Assembly (NCBI GenBank): GCA_024235175.1
Contig: JACKMX010000003.1
Span: forward strand, 868,001 to 932,000
Source of the DNA: Chromatiaceae bacterium
GTDB lineage: Bacteria; Pseudomonadota; Gammaproteobacteria; Chromatiales; Chromatiaceae
DNA length: 64,000 nucleotides
Direction: 5' to 3'
Positions 1 through 8,094 of the stretch are shown piece by piece (position 1 is the first letter of the stretch; each line of letters starts with the position of its first letter). The notes below the pieces were generated by a model. That model had not been told where the DNA came from, did not search any database, and worked only from the letters and a program-made list of their open reading frames with translations. The position numbers were made by a program, and so were the translations under genes.

Positions 1-2
1 CC

Positions 3-833
3 GAGTACATGGCGTTCATCAAGGCAGGCTGCCAGCACCATCATGCCCGTGTGCGGAAAGTCACGCGCGCGATACTGTCCTCGATCGATGAGGATATCAG
101 CGAGGGTGTGGATGTATTGGCACCGGTGAATGTCACGGAACGACGGATCCTGGCAATGCACGCGCTACGGCAGGGGAAGCCACAGCGCTATTTCAGTTTC
201 ACAGCGAGCGTTATGACTCGACTGAGCAATCAAAGATCCGTTGTCGCAGAGGTTGACCGCAACCAAAAATCAAAGCCGGTGAATCACCGACTTCGAAATT
301 TGAGCCCTCAAAAATCAAAGTCGGTAGGTAGTAGTAGTTATATAAAAACAACTACAACAACAAAAACAGAAGATTCGAAAAAAACCGCGCGCGAAGCGAA
401 CGAAGACCCACAACTGGCGACATTGGTCTACCCACGTCGTCTGGACGACAATCAACGAGCGATGGCGGCACGCTACCTGGCGGTTGTCCCGCCGGATCAA
501 CGGCAGTCGGTGCTGGATGAACTCGAAGGCCGCTTCCAGGCCGAACAGCAAGGCGCCAAACCGGTCTACGATGAACTGCGCTATCTCCATCAGCTCTGTG
601 CTCAGGTCAATTCCGGTGGTTTCCTCCCCAACCTGAGTCTCAAGGTCCAGGGCGAACGCACTCGGCGTACCAAGGAAGCCGAAGAACGCCGGCAGCAGGC
701 ACAAGCAGAGCAACAGGCCCGTCGAGAAGCCACGCAGCAGTCACGCAGTGCCCGTGGTGAAAGCTCGCTGGCTGAAATGCGCCGGATGCTGGGCCTTCCC
801 CCGGCAAAAAATCCTCCGACGGTCGATTCCTGA
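3..833 (+). CDS. STY4528-family ICE replication protein, C-terminal part (5' end outside window)
   Basis: The reading frame is open to the left edge of the window, so the protein begins upstream; the first internal ATG is at position 9. The visible part has a Ser/Thr/Lys-rich linker near residues 105-125, a helical domain (about 140-215) and a charged Arg/Gln/Glu-rich tail ending in a short leucine-containing motif (EMRRMLGLPP). This arrangement and the next gene (PFL_4669) match the pathogenicity-island replication protein STY4528 of SPI-7/PFGI-1 ICEs. Its role is inferred from that family: ICE replication or maintenance. The family call rests on the linker and tail pattern and on context rather than on a catalytic motif. 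Confidence 0.65.
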   Translation, partial: EYMAFIKAGCQHHHARVRKVTRAILSSIDEDISEGVDVLAPVNVTERRILAMHALRQGKPQRYFSFTASVMTRLSNQRSVVAEVDRNQKSKPVNHRLRNLSPQKSKSVGSSSYIKTTTTTKTEDSKKTAREANEDPQLATLVYPRRLDDNQRAMAARYLAVVPPDQRQSVLDELEGRFQAEQQGAKPVYDELRYLHQLCAQVNSGGFLPNLSLKVQGERTRRTKEAEERRQQAQAEQQARREATQQSRSARGESSLAEMRRMLGLPPAKNPPTVDS

Positions 834-850
834 TCGCGTAAAAGTACCCA

Positions 851-905
851 TTTAGCAGGTGATAAGAAATTATTACACTGTAATAATTTCTTATCACCTG
901 CTAAA
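851..905. repeat. 55-bp perfect palindrome flanked by a 6-bp direct repeat
   Basis: Two 27-nt arms (851-877 and 879-905) are exact reverse complements around a single central C at 878. The sequence taccca lies immediately outside on both sides in direct orientation (845-850 and 906-911). It could act as a terminator for the upstream gene, although there is no clear T-run, or it could be a minimal palindromic insertion with a target duplication. Confidence 0.85.
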
Positions 906-1050
906 TACCCACCCAGAAAGCCAATTTCTGACCCAAATAAAGCACGCAGGGAGCATGCTTTGTTTCTCCTTCCATCGGTGCTGTGAACTTAAGCACAGTG
1001 TCGTCTGTCGCCAATACGGTGACATGTAAAGCCAATTGGGGGGAACGAGG

Positions 1051-1800
1051 TTGAGCACACAGGAACTGGATCCATCACGGTTGGCGCAGACCCCGGTTCG
1101 GTCTGATCAAACCCAAGTCGAAAACCTGCCGGGTGCGTTGCGCGGTGTGGTAACCCTCACACTCGAGACGCGCCAGGCACAGCGCATGGTAAAAGGGCGA
1201 CCGGGTTCTCCGGACAAGCCGGCCATCATCGGTCTGATTGGGTTCGCCAATCTGCTGCGGGCCATCTGGCATGGCGCAAGGGTAGATGACCCTTATGCGG
1301 ATTGGTGGTTGGTCAAAGTGCACGAGGCGCTTCATCAGGCTGACCAGGCAATGCAAGTGCAATTTGAAGCCGTTGAGTTCAGCCTCACTGCCATCGAGGC
1401 GATCAGTGTCACACCGGGGAGATCCGTAAGGCCCGTGCGCACGCTGCTGCGGTTCAGCAATCCTTACGCCTATCGTGGTGCTCAACTGATCGCTGCATAC
1501 GATCGACTGGTCCGTACGGTACTGACCGCCCAGCACATCGGCGTCATGGTCCGTAACGATGCAGAACGTCTGCTCGCCTTAAGCGCCCGGCAACTGCGCC
1601 ATGCTTTCCTGAGTCCGATGGGATACCGCCTGACCGGTATAACCCGCCCGGAATTGTCGCAGGAAACTGCCAAACAAGCTCAGGCACAGGCGAGTATGGG
1701 GGAGGTGCCTGCGGAGATCCTCAGTGGTGAATTGCGTGCACCGCATGCGCCTGTACGCTCTATTCCAGCCTCGAAACTGACGCAGCACGTGAAGCTGTAA
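1051..1800 (+). CDS. TIGR03761 (PFL_4669) family ICE protein
   Basis: This is a conserved protein of PFGI-1-type integrating conjugative elements. Recognition is from the overall sequence, notably the N-terminal block GVVTLTLETRQAQRMVKGR and the middle segment with ADWWLVKVHEAL. No enzyme motif is visible and the molecular function is unknown. A TTG start at 1051 is preferred because a G-rich Shine-Dalgarno (gggggg) lies about 7 nt upstream; an in-frame TTG at 1036 is possible. The gene sits between the replication gene and the partition pair, its usual place in the ICE replication module. Confidence 0.85.
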   Translation: MSTQELDPSRLAQTPVRSDQTQVENLPGALRGVVTLTLETRQAQRMVKGRPGSPDKPAIIGLIGFANLLRAIWHGARVDDPYADWWLVKVHEALHQADQAMQVQFEAVEFSLTAIEAISVTPGRSVRPVRTLLRFSNPYAYRGAQLIAAYDRLVRTVLTAQHIGVMVRNDAERLLALSARQLRHAFLSPMGYRLTGITRPELSQETAKQAQAQASMGEVPAEILSGELRAPHAPVRSIPASKLTQHVKL

Positions 1801-1925
1801 TCGCAACCTGTGAAAGCTGATTCGCCCTGACATAAAAAACGACAACACCATTGGCATTCGATTATTGCTGCTTTCTTCCGCCGCTGTTTCCAGAATCAGG
1901 CCATCGAAGAACGACCGGAGCGAAG

Positions 1926-2321
1926 GTGGCAGATAACCAAACTCTTTCTGCAGGACGACGCATCAGTGTGCAGCTGGATCCCGGCATGCTAGTCGAGGAT
2001 TTGATCCTGCAGCGCCTCCAATCGTTACCCAAGCGCCGGCAACCGGAGTGGATCCGGTCTTTGATGGTCCAGGGGTTTCTGTCTGAGAGCCGGTTGATAC
2101 GTCAGCTGAAAGGGGCGGCATCGCAAACCCGTGTTGTGTCGAATCGGTTGCAACAATTACCTGGATTGGGGTTCGACTTCCGCGACTGGCCCGGACGGTC
2201 GGCAAAGCTGAAGCCGGTAGCAAGTTTTCCTGCCGAAGTTTCAAAAGAGGATCCACCGCGTTTTGTGCAGCAAATCAACTCAGCCAAACCCTTTGCGCAC
2301 CTGCGCAAAGTGGTGGGGTAA
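1926..2321 (+). CDS. Small DNA-binding protein, candidate ParR-like partner of ParM
   Basis: The protein has 131 residues, using a GTG start at 1926 with GGAG five nucleotides upstream; the open frame extends back to 1851 without a good ribosome site. The N-terminal block GRRISVQLDP, then a helix, then PKRRQPEWIRSLMVQGF resembles the ribbon-helix-helix layout of ParR/StbB adaptor proteins. It ends 28 nt before the ParM-like gene with no terminator between, so the two are probably cotranscribed. In type II partition the adaptor binds the centromere and links it to the actin-like filament; applying that role here is inference from neighbour and pattern. In plasmid R1, parR follows parM, whereas here the order is reversed. 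Confidence 0.5.
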   Translation: MADNQTLSAGRRISVQLDPGMLVEDLILQRLQSLPKRRQPEWIRSLMVQGFLSESRLIRQLKGAASQTRVVSNRLQQLPGLGFDFRDWPGRSAKLKPVASFPAEVSKEDPPRFVQQINSAKPFAHLRKVVG

Positions 2322-2349
2322 CAGATCCGATTGAACCGAGGAGACCTAA

Positions 2350-3369
2350 GTGTCTGATGAACAGATGAATCCCGTGAGTATCGGTCTGGATGATGGCTAT
2401 GCCTATACCAAATTAGCGCTGCCGGATGGTCGCCTGATTGCGATTCCTTCCCGCGCCCGCTTGGGGAGAGCCAAGGTGACCTGGATCGATGATGCCAAAC
2501 AGCGCATCTTCGAATACGAAACCGATGCGCAGTGCTTCGCTGTCGGCGAGGTGGACGGCGAGCCGACCTATTTTGACGCTTATCCCTTTTCGGGTCTGAA
2601 TCGCGCCATTGTGCAGCACGCGCTACAGAAGGCGGGGCTCGGTGGTTATTCCGTGCATGCGGTCTCCGGCTTGCCGGTGAGCAGCTTCTATCTCAAGGAT
2701 GGCAGCCGGCGCGAAGAGATTCTGACCAGAAAACGTGACAGTCTCAAGAAAACCGTGCAGCCGATCGATGGCCGTCTTTCGGCAGCCATTGCTTTTCATG
2801 ACGTCGTCCCCGAAGCACTTGCCGCCTGGTATGACCATGTCATCACCGAATCCGATACCGGTGTTCAGCTGGAGTCAGAACGGCTCCACGCGCCGGTGGC
2901 GGTGGTCGACATCGGCGGTCGCACGACCGATTACGTCGTGGTGACCGACCAGGCAGTACAGCACGGTTCGTCGGGTTCGTTGCGTTGCGGACTGTTGGAT
3001 ATGAAACGGGAAGTGACCGAGGGCATTCGGGCCCGCTTCGACCTGGAAGGGGTCAGCGAACGCGTCGTCGAGGCAGCGATACAGAAAGGCTCGGTACGGC
3101 TGTTCGGTAAAGACTACGACGTATCAGACCTGGTGCAGAGTGCACAGCGCCAGCTCGTCGAGCGTCTGCATGCCGAAACCCAACGCCAGCTGGGGCGTGG
3201 CGCAGAACTTGAGCGCATCCTCTTCGTCGGGGGTGGTGCGGTCGCACTCGCTGCCCAGATACGGGATTGGTTTCCCAACCAGGTCGTCGCAGAGCACCCG
3301 GCCTTTGCCAATGCGCGCGGCATGTTGAAGTACCTGCGCTATGTCTGCGAGACGCCAAATGGCGCCTGA
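2350..3369 (+). CDS. ParM/StbA-family actin-like segregation ATPase
   Basis: This is an actin-fold ATPase expected to polymerise and separate replicated element copies. The N-terminal phosphate-1 loop is seen as SIGLDDGYAYTKLALPDG (residues about 8-25). The second phosphate region VAVVDIGGRTTDYVVV (about 183-198) and the late adenosine motif ILFVGGGAVAL (about 312-322) complete the fold. Length (339 aa) is normal for the family. The start is GTG at 2350 with GAGGAG just upstream. It follows the putative adaptor gene directly, giving a two-gene partition module that would stabilise the ICE when excised. Confidence 0.85.
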   Translation: MSDEQMNPVSIGLDDGYAYTKLALPDGRLIAIPSRARLGRAKVTWIDDAKQRIFEYETDAQCFAVGEVDGEPTYFDAYPFSGLNRAIVQHALQKAGLGGYSVHAVSGLPVSSFYLKDGSRREEILTRKRDSLKKTVQPIDGRLSAAIAFHDVVPEALAAWYDHVITESDTGVQLESERLHAPVAVVDIGGRTTDYVVVTDQAVQHGSSGSLRCGLLDMKREVTEGIRARFDLEGVSERVVEAAIQKGSVRLFGKDYDVSDLVQSAQRQLVERLHAETQRQLGRGAELERILFVGGGAVALAAQIRDWFPNQVVAEHPAFANARGMLKYLRYVCETPNGA

Positions 3370-3387
3370 ACACTGTAAAAAAATCGA

Positions 3388-3593
3388 ATCGGTTTTATCC
3401 GTCGTCACTGCGGACTCAGTGGCAAACCAGGCACCTTCGGACCGTGTAACAGGTGCAACGACCATCTGTAACTGCGGTTGTCGGTCCATCTTCTGGGAGG
3501 CTGTTTGCTCTCGGATTTACTCACCCTGCCGGGGACGCCTTCCCGCCAGGGATTGGCTCTCTCCGGATGTCTGACTTGTTGAAGGAGAAAGCC
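3388..3593 (+). promoter_or_regulatory. Structured leader upstream of the DUF3577 gene
   Basis: A 200-nt non-coding stretch holds a small hairpin (cactg/cagtg, 3406-3421) and a larger hairpin with 10-nt arms at 3524-3533 and 3542-3551 (one mismatch), followed by aaggag and the start codon. A related block (ttttatccgt, then agtggcaaa, then ccatctt) occurs at 10189-10278 upstream of the integrase-domain gene. The same kind of hairpin, with a ccggg-type stem, precedes the next two genes. It may be a cis-regulatory RNA such as the described radC or STAXI motifs; that identification is untested. Confidence 0.45.
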
Positions 3594-3992
3594 ATGTCCA
3601 ATCCAGATAGTGTCAAATACTATGATCTTCACACCACCGGTCTCGGTTATCTGAACCGGGTCAGGGAGGTGACGCCAAAAGAGGGAAAACCTTTTTTGGC
3701 CGTCTCCATCGCTGCGCTTCGGGGCAGCGTCGACGACGTCCGTTACACCCATGTCGAGTGTCGCGTGTCCGGCCAGCAGGCGCAGAAACTGATGCGTCAG
3801 CTCAAGCCGGCCGTCGAGGGCAGGCTCAAGGTGCTCGTGGGATTCACGCTCAGCGATCTGTTTGCTGAGCCCTTCACCTTCAAGAGCGGCGACAAGGCCG
3901 GCGAAACCGGTGTCAGTCTCAAGGCGCGTCTGCTTCGCATCAGTTGGGCGAAAGTGGATGGTCAACCGTTCTACACCGAGCAAGCTGCTTAA
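3594..3992 (+). CDS. DUF3577 (STY4534-family) ICE replication protein
   Basis: The 132-aa product matches the DUF3577/STY4534 family found only in ICEs and islands. Its layout, an N-terminal LHTTGLGYLNRVREV segment followed by beta-rich segments such as FLAVSIAALRGSVDDVRY, suggests an OB-fold-like single-stranded-DNA-binding protein. A true SSB gene is often found at this spot in related ICEs. The start is ATG at 3594 with a strong AAGGAG upstream. It is probably expressed under control of its own leader. The biochemical role is inferred, not shown by a catalytic motif. Confidence 0.85.
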   Translation: MSNPDSVKYYDLHTTGLGYLNRVREVTPKEGKPFLAVSIAALRGSVDDVRYTHVECRVSGQQAQKLMRQLKPAVEGRLKVLVGFTLSDLFAEPFTFKSGDKAGETGVSLKARLLRISWAKVDGQPFYTEQAA

Positions 3993-4001
3993 TGTCACAC
4001 A

Positions 4002-4028
4002 AGACCGGATGATCCACTCATCCGGTCT
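4002..4028 (+). terminator. Strong hairpin after the DUF3577 gene
   Basis: Perfect 11-bp arms at 4002-4012 and 4018-4028 (core gaccggatga) enclose a 5-nt loop. It begins 10 nt after the DUF3577 stop codon. No T-run follows, so it may be a weak terminator or an RNA-stabilising hairpin. Confidence 0.55.
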
Positions 4029-4035
4029 CACTTCC

Positions 4036-4096
4036 ACCCATCGGGGAGCCACTCCCCGACGGGGCAGGTCTCCCCATCTTTGTAAGGAGACTTGTC
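4036..4096 (+). promoter_or_regulatory. Structured leader upstream of radC
   Basis: A hairpin with arms tcgggga (4041-4047) and tccccga (4053-4059) is followed by a second G/C-rich pairing (gggg...cccc, 4061-4075). A good ribosome site (taaggag) lies before ATG 4097. The layout resembles the leaders of the genes before and after it. Confidence 0.45.
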
Positions 4097-4612
4097 ATGT
4101 CCTATCGGAACTCAACGGATGTTTGCGAACACGAAGACCGGTTTGCCGATCTGAAACCTTCGCTACTCAGTGCAGAGGAGAAGCAATCCTTGGTGACTTT
4201 GGCCCTGGATATTTTGAAACAGCGCCATCGTGCAGGCCGGGTGCTCAGCAGTCCGAACGATACCCGGGCCTATCTGCAGCTCAAGCTGGCCGATCGCAAG
4301 GCGGAGATGTTTGGATGCCTTTTTCTGACCAATCGTCATCGCATCATCAAGGTGGCCGAGCTGTTTCAGGGCACTATCGATGGCGCATCGGTTCATCCGC
4401 GCATCGTCGTACAACGGGCGTTGGAGGTCAACGCGGCCGCCGTCGTCTTTTTCCATAATCATCCTTCGCAAGTCGCCGAACCCAGTCACGCGGACGAGGC
4501 GATTACCCGAAGGCTAAAAGATGCACTCGCACTGGTTGATGTACGCGTCCTCGATCATTTCGTGGTCGCGGCCGGTGAAACGTTCTCGTTTGCCGAATCG
4601 GGACGTATCTGA
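4097..4612 (+). CDS. radC: RadC-family JAB-domain protein
   Basis: The 171-aa protein carries the JAB/MPN metalloprotease-like fold. The metal motif is seen as FFHNHPSQVAEPSHADEAIT (H-x-H-P then S-x-x-D, about residues 118-137), with the upstream acidic residue in KVAELFQGT (about 94-102). It lacks the N-terminal helix-hairpin-helix region of chromosomal RadC and has the short form common on mobile elements. Despite its name, a DNA-repair role is not supported for the family, and its function in ICEs is unknown. It lies between DUF3577 and DUF6573, each with its own leader. Confidence 0.9.
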   Translation: MSYRNSTDVCEHEDRFADLKPSLLSAEEKQSLVTLALDILKQRHRAGRVLSSPNDTRAYLQLKLADRKAEMFGCLFLTNRHRIIKVAELFQGTIDGASVHPRIVVQRALEVNAAAVVFFHNHPSQVAEPSHADEAITRRLKDALALVDVRVLDHFVVAAGETFSFAESGRI

Positions 4613-4628
4613 AAGTCCTGTTGTTTAA

Positions 4629-4705
4629 ACACCCTGCCGGGAGAGCATCTTCTTTCCCGGTGGGTGGAGGTGCGACCTGGCCTTATTCCATACAAGGAGA
4701 GCACG
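4629..4705 (+). promoter_or_regulatory. Structured leader upstream of the DUF6573 gene
   Basis: A hairpin with arms ccggga (4637-4642) and tcccgg (4655-4660) is embedded in the context caccctgccggg, which closely resembles the DUF3577 leader (3522-3533). A ribosome site (aaggag) precedes ATG 4706. It is the third of three consecutive related leaders. Confidence 0.45.
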
Positions 4706-5134
4706 ATGTCAAATCAAACCATCAAGCCGGTAGAACATCCGTTCTTCGGCGAAGTCATTTCAACTTACACTCGCGCACAGGCCATCGAGGATGGCGTGCT
4801 GATCGATGCGGGTCCGATGGCCAAGGAGGTCGGTTTCAAGTGGCCAGTGGCACTGACCGCTGCTGTCTGGAGCGATTGTGTCGCATGGTCCGATGCTGAC
4901 AGCGAAGCACAGGTCTACCAGGACCAGTCAGGTCGCTTGTGGGATGTCTTGTTTATGAGCGCCTACGCCATCCGCACTAACAGAGACGGAGGCGGTCGGC
5001 TCAACTTCTCGCTTTATCGGGTGCCGCGTGACGGTTTCTCTACAAAGCCGGAGTTGGTGACCTTGAAGCTCATCGTTGGACCTGGTGATGATGGTTGTCC
5101 GGTCATGACTATCTTGCAACTACAGGAGGACTGA
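4706..5134 (+). CDS. DUF6573-family protein
   Basis: This 142-aa soluble protein is typical of ICE and plasmid accessory modules. It is recognised from HPFFGEVISTYTRAQAIEDGVLID at the N-terminus, its characteristic opening, and from DVLFMSAYAIR in the middle. No catalytic motif is visible and the function is unknown. The start at ATG 4706 has AAGGAG upstream. It is the last backbone gene before the inserted IS110 and cargo genes. Confidence 0.8.
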   Translation: MSNQTIKPVEHPFFGEVISTYTRAQAIEDGVLIDAGPMAKEVGFKWPVALTAAVWSDCVAWSDADSEAQVYQDQSGRLWDVLFMSAYAIRTNRDGGGRLNFSLYRVPRDGFSTKPELVTLKLIVGPGDDGCPVMTILQLQED

Positions 5135-5239
5135 AAACAGCCAGAAATACTTGGCTCCTTCCCCTGGCCACTGTCATAGCCTTTACAAATAGAATTATTT
5201 AATGGTTCAGTGACCCGGTCTCGCGCGAAAAATGTAAGG

Positions 5240-5270
5240 TTGGTCTGATAAACTATTTTTATCAGACCAA
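5240..5270. terminator. Perfect 13-bp hairpin
   Basis: Arms ttggtctgataaa (5240-5252) and tttatcagaccaa (5258-5270) enclose a 5-nt loop. It lies about 105 nt after the DUF6573 stop and beyond the 3' end of the IS110 transposase on the other strand. It could terminate either transcript or mark the insertion edge. Confidence 0.55.
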
Positions 5271-5587
5271 TCTAAATCTTCGCGTCAGGCTTGCTTGTTC
5301 GTGCAATTTTGTTTTCCGGGATGCGCACCCAAGGGGTAGATCGAAGCTGTCACATGGAATGTCCGGTATACGGCATTGAATCAGCTGCATCGGATAGTTA
5401 ATCCATGGGCCATCCGGTAGGGTGCCTCGGGACTTGGGAGGAGCCTCTCTTGAGGACTGTAGCGGCCAGCGGAGGTCACCCTGACGGAAAACGCGAATTG
5501 CACTTGTAAGCAAATATTCAGTTATGGGCTGTTTTCTCTGTAAGCTCTGGGTTTTTGTTTGGATCGGATGGTGCTGCTCCCTGTAGC
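5271..5587 (-). other. Non-coding segment downstream of the IS110 transposase
   Basis: No convincing gene lies here. An 83-codon open frame (5262-5513, minus) has no ribosome site and no recognisable domain. IS110-family elements encode a bridge RNA in one non-coding end, and this 300-nt segment or the one beyond 6853 could hold it. Element ends were not found. Confidence 0.35.
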
Positions 5588-6853
5588 TTAGCGTGCCAAG
5601 CCCAATGAGTTCACGTTAAACAGCTTGCGACTGTCGAAGCTATCACCACGCGCGACATGCCACAGAGACAGGGCCAGCTTGCGCATCACCGCGACAATGG
5701 CCTTAAGCTTCTGCCCATCTCGTCGTACCTTGTTGCGATACCATAGGGCAATGATCGGATCCTGGTAGAGCCAACGCAAGGCGGTGAAATAGTGGTATTT
5801 GCGGACGATGCCCGGCCCCCGTTTGGTGATTCTCAATTTCCCCTGGTGTTTACCACTGCTATGCTCTTTGAGGTTCAGGCCCATGGCCTTGAGATAGCTG
5901 CGGGGGTTGGGATAGTCCAGGGGGCTGCCCAAGGCGGCTTCCAGCACCAGGCTGGTGGTCTTGCCGCTGATTGTCGCCATGCGGGTTAGAACGGCATCGT
6001 TCTGCACCTCGCGCGTGATCTGCGCATCGAGCTGTTTTAGCTACTTGTGCGTGCGCAGTAATTCCTCTGCCAGCACTTGGAGCAGATGGCGCTCTCCCTC
6101 GGTACAGTGCACACCGAGGGTTGTTTGAGCACTGTCGAGAACCTGCTGAATCGTCTCGCCACGGAGCAATCCTCTACCGGTAAGGCGCAAGAGTTCTTGC
6201 GCTGCTTCACGCTGTGTCGCGATGGTACGCGGATCTCCGTATTCAGCCACCATTCTTAGCAGGCTCACACACTTCAAATCTAGGAGCCGGACCACTTCAG
6301 GCCAGTGACGGCTCAGCAACGCTTCGAGCCGGTTGAGGTTGCGCTGCTGTTGGTCGTGGTACAGGTCGAGCTCGGCAACCAGGGCTTGTTGGTTGCGCCG
6401 CCGTGCAGGTATCTCCTCCCAACTACGACTGCCACCATTGAGGTGGAGTCGGCCGATGATGTAAGCAGACTTGGCATCGTGCAGACTGGGTACACCGTCA
6501 TAAACCTCTGCGGCGTCGTGAACCCGTTTGGGACTGACCCGGTATACCGGCAGACCGAGGTCGGTTAAATGGTGGTACAACGCATCTCCGTACGTACCAC
6601 TGGGCTCCATTACTACCTCCAAACGTTCTGCTTGCACGTCTTTGAGCAGATACTCTCCCAGCGCACGTGTTTGCTCCGGATGCATCCATTTAAGCGTTGC
6701 GTTTACCGTCAGGTCCTCTTGCATCAACACTCCGAAAAAAATGTCCTTGGCTACATCGACACCGAAGACAATCCTTTGGCCTACCGTCTGGGAACCGACC
6801 TGCTTCCAATCAACTTGCCGGATATTCTTGGCGCTGTATCTATGCTTTTTCAC
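5588..6853 (-). pseudogene. IS110-family transposase interrupted by an in-frame amber codon
   Basis: The frame starts at GTG 6853 with a strong AGGAGG upstream and runs to 5588, broken once by TAG at 6041-6043. Both halves are in the same frame. The N-terminal half has the RuvC-like DEDD domain: VFGVDVAKDIFFG (first Asp), VVMEPSGTYGDALY (Glu) and DAKSAYIIGRL. The C-terminal half has the transposase domain with the serine-containing stretch LKEHSSGKHQGKLRITKRG. A single stop codon with no frameshift suggests a recent nonsense mutation, or suppression; as written, only an N-terminal fragment would be made. The element separates DUF6573 from the cargo genes. Confidence 0.85.
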
Positions 6854-7217
6854 GGGAATACCTCCTATGTCACGGTTCAGGCATAACACCTACTGATTAG
6901 TTCAGCAGGTACTAATTCCGTTTTCGAGGGTTCCCTCTTTAACTCTCTTTACAATTTTCTATAGCTGACTTGGGTTAAAGTGGCGTTCTAATTTGTGCGG
7001 TATCCTCAATGATCGGTTGAACCCGGCGCTATCTATCTGTGTGCGACACTCAGTGTTTAATCGGTCCGGCAATGTAAGATGGAAGGACATCTTGAATTGA
7101 ATGCTTAGCAATGTCTCGATGACAGAATAATTTTCTGGAACAATCAGAACGTAAAAAATATCGACATTACGGGCTGCGTGGTTCGTTAATCGACTGCTGA
7201 AATAGGGAGATCAGCTC
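6854..7217. other. Intergenic segment between the IS110 transposase and the NYN gene
   Basis: This 364-nt AT-richer stretch has no gene longer than a few codons with a ribosome site. It contains the 5' end of the IS110 element and the promoter region of the NYN gene. I see no terminal repeat that fixes the boundary. Confidence 0.35.
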
Positions 7218-8036
7218 ATGGTAAGCCCCCGACTTGTAGCAAAAATTGAATCAGAAGAGCCTTCACTTCGCTTTGCGGTACTCATCGATGCGGATAATGC
7301 CCAAGCAGCTGTAATAGAGGGGCTTTTAGCGGAAGTAGCCAGGTTTGGTGAAGCAACAGTCAAACGGATATATGGTGATTTTACCTCGCAGGCGAGCGCT
7401 CAATGGAAAAAGGTCCTTAACAAACATGCCATCAAGCCGGTACAACAATTTGCGTATACCTCCGGTAAGAATGCAACGGACAGTACGCTTATCATTGATG
7501 CGATGGATCTGTTGTACACGAGACGTTTCGATGGTTTTTGCTTAGTTTCCAGCGACAGTGATTTCACAGGATTGGCGCTGCGCATCCGTGAAGAAGGGCT
7601 TACTGTTATTGGATTTGGTGAGCAGAAGACCCCTGATGCTTTTCGCAATGCGTGTCACAAATTCATATTCACTGAACTGCTTCGATCACTTCCCTCAGAA
7701 AACGTGGAAACAAAGGTTGCCAAAAATGGCGCCAGTAAAAATTCCACCTCGACCACGTCATCCGCTAACGCCCCGGCCGCTAAAGAACAACCAACCAAGG
7801 TGTTTCCCCGTGAATTTATCCTGCAAGCGCTCGAAGAGGCGAGCGATGATACCGGATGGGCGAATTTAGGAACCTTCGGCAGCTATCTGACGAAGTTGCA
7901 GCCTGACTTTGATGCACGGCTATATGGGTTCAAAAAACTCAGTGAACTCGTCAAAGCGAAAACCGATCTGTTTCAGATTGAAAACAGGAAGATAAACGAC
8001 TCAGACACGAAGGTGTTGTATGTACGTGCCAAGTAA
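7218..8036 (+). CDS. NYN-domain protein with C-terminal OST-HTH/LOTUS domain
   Basis: The 272-aa protein begins with a PIN-like NYN nuclease domain: AVLIDADNAQ (about residues 20-29, first Asp pair), a middle segment TDSTLIIDAMDLLY (about 86-99), and FCLVSSDSDFTGLALRIRE (about 106-124, acidic cluster). After a Ser/Thr/Ala-rich linker (about 165-195), the C-terminal 75 residues form an OST-HTH/LOTUS-like domain that typically binds RNA. The combination suggests an RNA-directed endoribonuclease, which is inference from domains. ATG 7218 has AGGGAG upstream. Base composition is lower in GC than the ICE backbone, fitting acquired cargo. Confidence 0.85.
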   Translation: MVSPRLVAKIESEEPSLRFAVLIDADNAQAAVIEGLLAEVARFGEATVKRIYGDFTSQASAQWKKVLNKHAIKPVQQFAYTSGKNATDSTLIIDAMDLLYTRRFDGFCLVSSDSDFTGLALRIREEGLTVIGFGEQKTPDAFRNACHKFIFTELLRSLPSENVETKVAKNGASKNSTSTTSSANAPAAKEQPTKVFPREFILQALEEASDDTGWANLGTFGSYLTKLQPDFDARLYGFKKLSELVKAKTDLFQIENRKINDSDTKVLYVRAK

Positions 8037-8094
8037 TTTCATTGGCAATTGGAATCGTCTATTCCAGATACCGCTATTGGGCTGCAAGCGGTAA

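Noticed and set aside
315..713. 132-codon reverse-strand frame in the replication gene, and similar long shadow frames elsewhere (for example 21957-22805 and 27758-29068)
   Set aside because: They lie wholly opposite well-supported genes and have no recognisable domain; typical shadows in GC-rich DNA.
5262..5513. 83-codon open frame on the minus strand downstream of the IS110 transposase
   Set aside because: No ribosome site, no domain and proline/arginine-rich composition; more likely a chance frame in the non-coding end of the IS.
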